Assembly: GCA_030628785.1 (NCBI GenBank) | Contig: DAOVQI010000074.1 | Coordinates: forward strand, 1-10,589 | Direction of reading: 5' to 3' | DNA: 10,589 nt | Source of the DNA: Bacteroidota bacterium | GTDB lineage: Bacteria > Bacteroidota > Bacteroidia > Bacteroidales > VadinHA17 | In this document: positions 6,701-10,589 of the stretch, piece by piece | Numbering within the stretch: position 1 is the first letter of the stretch | Layout of the letters: each line of letters starts with the position of its first letter | Notes under the pieces: generated by a model | Told to the model about the DNA's origin: nothing | What the model saw: the letters and a program-made list of their open reading frames with translations, nothing else | Databases searched by the model: none | Program-made: the position numbers and the translations under genes

Positions 6701-7211
6701 CAGCATAAAATTTTAACTCTTCAATACTAAAATCACCTGAAAGATTTATGTTAAGAATAGGAAATTCCGAAACATCAATATCCAAAACAACAGGATCCCT
6801 TAACAAATCACCAGGTAATTCACTTTTTGCTTTGTCAACAGCATCTTTCACATCCTGTAACGCATCATTAATATCCACATTGGTGTTAAATTCTATGATA
6901 ACCATGGATGCATCCTGAATGGAATTTGACCTTAATTCCTTAATTCCATTTATCGATTCAATTTCTTTTTCTATCGGCCGGCTGATAAGGTTTTCAATAT
7001 CCAGGGGTGAGTTACCCGGATAGGGTGTTTGAACCAATATCGTAGGTATCACTATCTCGGGAAATAACTCTTTTGCCAGCTTTGTGTAGGAATACAGGCC
7101 AAAAAAAGCTATGAAAAGTGTTAAAAGGAAAACCGTATTTTTATTTTTCAGTGCAAGGGTGGTTAATTTAAACTCCCTTACTATGCTGTCAATAGTTTGC
7201 TTAACATTCAT
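3777..7211 (-). CDS. AcrB/HAE1-type RND efflux pump permease
   Basis: This is an inner-membrane proton-driven exporter of the ACR_tran family, 1144 residues from the ATG at 7211 (an in-frame TTG at 7235 would add eight). It shows the RND duplication: an N-terminal helix (about 26-44), a porter domain beginning with P-E-I-V-I-P and Y-P-G-N-S-P, a helix cluster with G-M-L-V-D413-N414-A-I-V-V-V-E-N, a second porter domain, and a final cluster with G-I-V-V-N-N-A-I-V-L-I-D. The Asp pair of AcrB is D-N here, and the position of AcrB Lys940 is Asn, both common in HAE1 pumps. An extra pair of hydrophobic segments (about 521-560) lies between the two halves. It is encoded directly after its membrane-fusion lipoprotein. 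Substrates cannot be predicted. The ATG was preferred because it follows AAGGAT and restores the usual family start, but both starts are possible. Confidence 0.92.
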   Translation of the reverse strand: MNVKQTIDSIVREFKLTTLALKNKNTVFLLTLFIAFFGLYSYTKLAKELFPEIVIPTILVQTPYPGNSPLDIENLISRPIEKEIESINGIKELRSNSIQDASMVIIEFNTNVDINDALQDVKDAVDKAKSELPGDLLRDPVVLDIDVSEFPILNINLSGDFSIEELKFYAEYLEDRIESIEEISKVEIKGINDKEIKINVDLYRLEAYELNFFDIESAIMAENISISGGEIRLGKTRRAIRTVGEFTEISEIENIIVKSDNGNIIYLKDVADVIDGYEDPTNFARLNKKNVISLQVVKKSGENLLSATDKIFEIMDNARNSSVIPANMTVSFTNDQSDMIRKQLNNLENSMIMGVLLVVLVLFYFLGTRNALFVGLAIPMSMFTSFMILSLIGYKINMIILFALILALGMLVDNAIVVVENIYRFIDRGFKPFEAARQAVGEIAVPIIASTLTTLAAFLPLAFWGGVIGSFMKYLPITLIIVLSSSLFVALVIIPVFSSTFIKHGENRNDNTPRKKRTYKIVGGMAILAIVLYLIKFYFLANILSFLAVIIFLNTLFFYKAERWFQNVFLVWLENIYLKILLFALKGKNPFTFFGGTILLLLATLILFGIRRPQVNFFPVTEPSYINVIAELPLGTDITATDSMIMLLEGDIDNILAENNKIVESVLTTVGTGSSDGFSTGDEPNKGLITITFVDYEDRDKTNTSRILAELSEYLIGKYPGVLISMEKNEMGPPTGRPISIEISGTNFEELIYWTDSIQNYIEQLPVEGIEGLKMDLDVGKPEIIVNIDRDKARRFGISTMEIASTIRTALFGKEISDFKVGEEEYPIQLRLKDENRYNMASLLNLRISFWEEGKLIQIPVSSVADITYSTTYGAVNRKDMNRVITLYSNILEGYNGTQINTRLKNLLKDFDLPEGYELSFTGEQEEQQESMAFLSKAMLIALALILVILVTQFNSLIKPLIIIASVIFSTIGVFGGISTFRMDFIIVMTSIGIIALAGIVVNNAIVLIDYIELLKARKRKELGMEEDAFLPLNIATECVVQGGKTRLRPVLLTAITTILGLLPLATGMNINFNTLLNDFNPQFYFGGDMVAFWGPISWTIIFGLTFSTFLTLVIVPVMYRISIIIQKKLIYLFNPETRKQITL

Positions 7212-7238
7212 ATCCTTACCCGTTTTGATTCCCAAACC

Positions 7239-8282
7239 CTAATTCTTTATTTCTATGGCAATACCGTCATAAACTTCATTATACCCGGATGTTATTACCA
7301 TTTGTCCTTCTCCAAGACCTTGTAATACTATGGTTTCATCCTGATACGAACGTCCCTTTTCAATATAGATTTTTTTTGCATACGAATCAGCACCATTTCC
7401 GCTGGCCACATAGAGATAAGGACCTTTCATATCCTGTTTAATAATTATTGATGGTACGATAAGGGCCGAATCGGTGTAATAGTCATTTAATTTCACCGTG
7501 GTTAGAATATTTGGTTTTAATAACAATTCCGGATTTTCGAAATTAAATTCAACCTTAAATGTCCTGTTTTGCTTATTTATAACATTCCCTGTCCGGCTTA
7601 TTGGTATTTTCAATTTTATATCCGGGTATGAAGAAAACTCCAGGATGGCCATATCGCCTTTTTTAATATTTGGAAGATAGGTTTCTGAAACCTCTGCCAC
7701 AACTTTTAATTTTGACAGATTGACAACATAAATTAATTGCAAACCCGGGATTGCCAATTCGCCTTCTTTACTGTAAATTTCTTCGACAACTCCCTCAAAG
7801 GGTGCTTTTATCCTGGCCATTTCCAACTGGGCCTGAAGGGTTTTTAACCGGTTTTCGGAAGATTCTTTAGAGGTTTTGGCTTCAAGGTATTGAATTTCGG
7901 ATCCGATATTCTGTTCCCATAATTCCTTTTGTTTCTCGTATATTTTCTTTGCCAGTACAAGACCTGTTTTGACTTCGGCAATTGTGCTTTCTGTCACCTT
8001 GCTGTTTAAAGAAACCATAAGTTGTCCCTTCTTTACCAATTGCCCCTCACGAACATGAATCTTTTTAATTTGGCCACTGATCTCTGAGCTGATAACGGCG
8101 TTATATTCCGCTTCCACCACTCCGATTACTTCAATAAAATGGCTAAATGCTCTAAATGCTGTATTTTCAATTAATACAGGAACCTTTATGGCAATCTTTT
8201 CATCCTTGCCTGGGTTTTCCTCTCTCTTTGGTGCACAAGCAACCATAAAGAGAATAAAGACTACGTAAAATGATTTTTTCAT
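7239..8282 (-). CDS. RND efflux membrane-fusion lipoprotein (HlyD/AcrA family)
   Basis: The 347-residue periplasmic adaptor links the RND pump to the TolC-like channel. A lipoprotein signal ends in M-V-A-C16, so the mature protein should be anchored by lipidated Cys16. The barrel-sandwich (lipoyl-like) halves lie at about 62-94 (V-I-S-S-E-I-S-G-Q-I, V-R-E-G-Q-x-V-K-K-G-Q) and 156-190 (A-R-I-K-A-P-F-E-G-V-V). They are separated by a short helical hairpin (about 96-155), followed by a beta-barrel (about 192-265) and a membrane-proximal domain. The gene sits between the TolC-like gene (15 nt upstream) and the pump gene, whose candidate TTG start is 3 nt after this gene's stop. The length is normal for the family and no damage is visible. 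Confidence 0.92.
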   Translation of the reverse strand: MKKSFYVVFILFMVACAPKREENPGKDEKIAIKVPVLIENTAFRAFSHFIEVIGVVEAEYNAVISSEISGQIKKIHVREGQLVKKGQLMVSLNSKVTESTIAEVKTGLVLAKKIYEKQKELWEQNIGSEIQYLEAKTSKESSENRLKTLQAQLEMARIKAPFEGVVEEIYSKEGELAIPGLQLIYVVNLSKLKVVAEVSETYLPNIKKGDMAILEFSSYPDIKLKIPISRTGNVINKQNRTFKVEFNFENPELLLKPNILTTVKLNDYYTDSALIVPSIIIKQDMKGPYLYVASGNGADSYAKKIYIEKGRSYQDETIVLQGLGEGQMVITSGYNEVYDGIAIEIKN

Positions 8283-8297
8283 TTTTAAAATGCCCTT

Positions 8298-9662
8298 TTA
8301 AAGTTTGTTTAATGCTTTGTCCAGTCTTACTTTGGCATTTAAAAGTTCCACCAAAGCTGTTGTTAAATTGCCCTGTGTTTGTAAATACTGATTATTAGTC
8401 TGGGTTAATTCAAGGCTTGAGGCAACTCCTTGTTTATATTTAATTGTCATTCGATCTGCCACTTTTTTAGAAATATTAACGTTTTCTTTTTCACTTTTAT
8501 ACTTTTCCAGGGCATTTGAAAAATCGTAGCGCGCCTGCTGGTTTTCCAGGATAAGACCTTGCTCCAGCAATTGTTTCGTAATGATTGACTTTTCTAATTC
8601 CAGTCGTTTCTGGCTAATTTTCGACCTTTTTGACCCACTGCTGAAAATTGGGATATTAAATGAAAAGCCAAGCATAGAGGATTCAAACCATTTTTCATTG
8701 AAATTGAAAAAGTTAAATTCATTTCTCATGGCAGTCCTTTGATTTGTGTAGAATGCAGATAAAGAAGGAAGGTATTCCGCTTTTTCCTTTTTCAAATTTA
8801 AGAGGGCAAGTTTCTCCTGTGTATCCATTAACTTGAAATCGATGTGTTTATTTATCTGAAAATTCTCTGTTAAAAGAACGTCAAGATTGATCCGTAATAA
8901 GATGTCCCCTAAATTTTCGGTTAAGATTATTTCGGTACCCTGATCCAATCCCATCTGGTACTTAAGCAGGTTAAGAGACACTTCCAGTTGTCGTTTCATT
9001 GATCTTATATTGTTTTCCAATGAGGTAACTGTTACCTGAAGCTGGTCAACATCTGTTTCTTCAGCAAAACCGTTTTTATATAATTCCCTGGTTTCAAACA
9101 GTGTCCTGCTTAAATTCTCATAATTTGCTTTTAGCATTTTAACGGTTTCTTCAGATAGCAACACCAGGTAAAAATTTTGAATAACCATTTCTTTCACCAG
9201 TATTTCCGACTTTTCGAGGTTTTGTTCGGAAAACTTTTTAAAAATACTGGCTGCTTGTAATCCGACAATATATGGTCCGTTAAAAACCAATTGGTTTGCA
9301 CTAATGTTGGCATTCGCATTATGTTGTGTTCCAAATTTCACTTCGATAAGTTCATCGGGTTTACCCTGAAAGAAATTGGGAATCAATGTGGTTGCCAAAA
9401 GTAGATTATTTGTATAGGAAACACCGGCAATGACTTGTGGTAAACCAATTGCTGTCGTTTCCCATATCTTCTTCCTTGCAATTTCAACATCCAGTGACGC
9501 ACTTCTGACATTCAGATTGTTTTTTATAGCGTAGTCCTGTGCCTCCTTCAGGGAAAACGACATTTTTTCCTGGGAGAAACCCGCTATACTAATAATACAA
9601 AAAAGCAATAACCCAATAAACAGGGTTTTCCAAAATATTATTTCTTTTTTATAAGATAACAT
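8298..9662 (-). CDS. TolC-family outer-membrane efflux channel
   Basis: The 454-residue protein has an N-terminal signal peptide (basic residues to about 7, hydrophobic core about 11-28, probable cleavage G-F-S-Q|E-K near 31). It continues with M-S-F-S-L-K-E-A-Q-D-Y-A-I-K-N-N, the classic opening of outer-membrane efflux proteins. Two repeats of long amphipathic helices follow, with the typical G-x-x-x-x-T-D/L-x-x-x-x at about G223-type positions (Y-K-N-G-F-A-E-E-T-D-V-D-Q-L) and Y-K-Q-G-V-A-S-S-L-E-L-T-Q-T-N in the second half. It would trimerise in the outer membrane as the exit duct of the tripartite pump encoded with it. The ATG lies 3 nt after the TetR stop codon, indicating translational coupling or at least one transcript. 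Confidence 0.92.
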   Translation of the reverse strand: MLSYKKEIIFWKTLFIGLLLFCIISIAGFSQEKMSFSLKEAQDYAIKNNLNVRSASLDVEIARKKIWETTAIGLPQVIAGVSYTNNLLLATTLIPNFFQGKPDELIEVKFGTQHNANANISANQLVFNGPYIVGLQAASIFKKFSEQNLEKSEILVKEMVIQNFYLVLLSEETVKMLKANYENLSRTLFETRELYKNGFAEETDVDQLQVTVTSLENNIRSMKRQLEVSLNLLKYQMGLDQGTEIILTENLGDILLRINLDVLLTENFQINKHIDFKLMDTQEKLALLNLKKEKAEYLPSLSAFYTNQRTAMRNEFNFFNFNEKWFESSMLGFSFNIPIFSSGSKRSKISQKRLELEKSIITKQLLEQGLILENQQARYDFSNALEKYKSEKENVNISKKVADRMTIKYKQGVASSLELTQTNNQYLQTQGNLTTALVELLNAKVRLDKALNKL

Positions 9663-9665
9663 GAC

Positions 9666-10292
9666 TCACGATTTTTCTTCCGGATATAACCGGTAAATGT
9701 TCTTTTCAAAAAATTTTATGCCTTTTTCCGAGGCAATTCCCCGGATGTGGTAAACAAACACCTCATAGATAAATGTAGGAGAAGTAAATTCGATTACGGT
9801 TTCCAAATCCTTATGAAACATATTTTCCATTCGCGCAATATATAGCTTGGAGATAATTTCTTCTTTCAGATCTTTTCTGTACAAACCTTCCTTTTTCCCC
9901 TTTTGTAAATTCTCTTTCATTGCCCGGTACATGCGCTCTCTCCTCCTCTGGTTTACAACATCGTATATTTCAGGATAATATTTCTGCAGGTCAAATTCGC
10001 GGACAGGATTTGTTTCTTTAATCATTTTGTTTATCAGTTTGTTCACTTCAAAAACCTCCTCGATTGCATTGAGGCTCCTGTTTTTGATTATTGCAAAATA
10101 TTCCGCCCGTTTGTGTAAATCAACCTCAACGACTTTTTTAACAAGATCCCTTTTATCCTCAACTTGCTGGTATAGAGTCTTTTTCGAAATTCCCATTTCA
10201 CGGGCAATATCATCCATGGTCAGGCTTTTAATCCCAAACCGGCTAAAAAGACACGACACTCTTACGAATAATTCATCTGTTTTCTGATTCAT
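9666..10292 (-). CDS. TetR/AcrR-family transcriptional regulator
   Basis: The protein has 208 residues from the ATG at 10292. The open frame extends to 10400, but the added residues are not TetR-like and would cross the promoter. The N-terminal TetR domain is clear: F-S-R-F-G-I-K-S-L-T-M-D-D-I-A-R-E-M-G-I (17-36) and S-K-K-T-L-Y-Q-Q-V-E-D-K-R-D-L (37-50), the helix-turn-helix and its K-x-x-L-x-x motif. The C-terminal ligand-binding domain is helical and not close to a named subfamily. As first gene of the efflux operon, it probably represses the operon and is released by a pump substrate (inference). A promoter and inverted repeats of GTTTCCA lie immediately upstream, which suggests autoregulation. 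Confidence 0.9.
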   Translation of the reverse strand: MNQKTDELFVRVSCLFSRFGIKSLTMDDIAREMGISKKTLYQQVEDKRDLVKKVVEVDLHKRAEYFAIIKNRSLNAIEEVFEVNKLINKMIKETNPVREFDLQKYYPEIYDVVNQRRRERMYRAMKENLQKGKKEGLYRKDLKEEIISKLYIARMENMFHKDLETVIEFTSPTFIYEVFVYHIRGIASEKGIKFFEKNIYRLYPEEKS

Positions 10293-10296
10293 GCTG

Positions 10297-10326
10297 CAAA
10301 TATACATAAAAAAACTTTGGAAACAA
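10297..10326 (-). promoter_or_regulatory. Bacteroidota-type promoter of the tetR-efflux operon
   Basis: On the minus strand, TTG (10326-10324), a 19-nt spacer and TATATTTG (10304-10297) fit the phylum's primary-sigma consensus TTG-n17-23-TAnnTTTG. The -7 element ends only 4 nt before the ATG at 10292, implying a leaderless or nearly leaderless transcript. Confidence 0.6.
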
Positions 10327-10356
10327 CTTTTAGAATAAATGTTTCCATCGTTTCCA
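10318..10356. promoter_or_regulatory. Putative TetR operator: inverted and direct GTTTCCA boxes
   Basis: TGGAAACA (10318-10325) and TGTTTCCA (10340-10347) form a perfect 8-bp inverted repeat with a 14-bp spacer, centres 22 bp apart, or about two helical turns. A third box, GTTTCCA (10350-10356), repeats the second at 9-bp spacing. The first half-site covers the promoter TTG element, so a bound repressor would block RNA polymerase. Binding by the adjacent TetR protein is inferred from position. Confidence 0.5.
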
Positions 10357-10409
10357 CAAAAAAAAATGCCTAAAATTCGAAATACCCTTAATATCAGCAT
10401 TATATGTTA

Positions 10410-10434
10410 AGAAAATAGCTTCGCAAATTGATTA
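10410..10434 (+). repeat. AGAA-ATAGCTTC-CAAA repeat unit, right copy
   Basis: This unit is identical to 26-50 at 21 of 25 positions and in the same orientation. With the units at 10448-10472 and 10505-10522 it mirrors the left-edge order. Confidence 0.5.
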
Positions 10435-10447
10435 ATAAAGGGAATTA

Positions 10448-10472
10448 AGAACAGAACTCTGTAAACTAATTG
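10448..10472 (+). repeat. AGAACA...GTAAACTAATTG repeat unit, right copy
   Basis: This is a diverged partner of 197-220; both begin AGAACA and share GTAAAC and a TAATTG end, with small gaps. Identity is modest, and the call rests mainly on the conserved order of neighbouring units. Confidence 0.35.
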
Positions 10473-10504
10473 AAAAACAGTAGATCTGAAAGTTCAAAGG
10501 TCAA

Positions 10505-10522
10505 TCCCGATAGCTATCGGGA
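10505..10522. repeat. Perfect 18-bp palindrome TCCCGATAGCTATCGGGA
   Basis: This palindrome has the same 16-bp core as 304-323, with A/T instead of G/C at the outer pair. The outer pair has changed on both sides at once, keeping the stem intact, which points to selection or spread as a hairpin rather than chance. Confidence 0.7.
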
Positions 10523-10589
10523 CAAAATCTAAAATAAATCCCAACTTTAAAATCCAAAAACTAAACATGGTAGAAAGGAAAAAACCCTA

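Larger units (their letters stand above)
10357..10589. other. Gene-free right flank with repeat material
   Basis: Upstream of the operator the sequence is AT-rich and gene-free. It carries repeat units at 10410-10434 and 10448-10472 and a palindrome at 10505-10522. An ATG at 10567 opens a frame reading M-V-E-R-K-K-P to the window edge, too short to call. Confidence 0.6.

Noticed and set aside
10293..10400. N-terminal extension of the TetR regulator from an upstream start
   Set aside because: The extra 36 residues are not TetR-like, and the region contains a good promoter and operator-like boxes. The ATG at 10292 gives the usual family start.
10567..10589. Start of a truncated gene (M-V-E-R-K-K-P) at the right edge
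   Set aside because: Only seven codons are visible, with no ribosome-binding site. It cannot be told from chance.

Overview
The window looks like a chromosomal segment of an AT-rich, probably anaerobic or facultative member of the Bacteroidota (Bacteroidales/Marinilabiliales-like). The support is: exported proteins whose signal peptides end in the phylum-typical form (GFSQ|EK, GFTQ|EK); mostly very weak Shine-Dalgarno sequences; a TAnnTTTG-type promoter before the TetR gene; a SiaB-family kinase of the Bacteroidota type; and the TetR-TolC-MFP-RND efflux gene order common in that phylum. Genus or species cannot be set from the sequence alone.

Left edge (1-420): no convincing gene. It holds dispersed-repeat material: a GGCTRA hexamer run interrupted by a palindrome, a fold-back element, and a perfect 20-bp palindrome. 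Related pieces recur in the same order and orientation at the right edge (10410-10522), so the gene block lies between two degenerate composite direct repeats.

Plus-strand cluster (421-2553): a DUF5320 protein, a NifX/NifB-type iron-molybdenum-cluster-binding protein, a DUF4405 membrane protein with possible heme ligands, and an exported rhodanese. The first two normally accompany MinD-like P-loop ATPases with an inserted ferredoxin domain. No such ATPase is present. Instead, the first ~21 residues of the rhodanese ORF read like the start of that ATPase, including a Walker A in which K-T-T has become K-I-I, and then run straight into a hydrophobic segment and a rhodanese domain. This looks like a deletion fusion in which a P-loop start now serves as a signal peptide. 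It is the most unusual feature of the window.

Minus-strand block (10292 down to 2550): TetR regulator, TolC-like outer-membrane channel, lipoprotein membrane-fusion protein and AcrB/HAE1-type RND pump. These form a complete tripartite efflux operon with 3-15 nt between genes. A double-length SiaB-family kinase follows 84 nt downstream; it consists of two tandem SiaB units, the second with a degraded ATP-binding glycine loop. It meets the rhodanese gene tail to tail, with the two stop codons overlapping. A promoter and an 8-bp inverted repeat that overlaps it lie just before the TetR gene and suggest autoregulation of the efflux operon.
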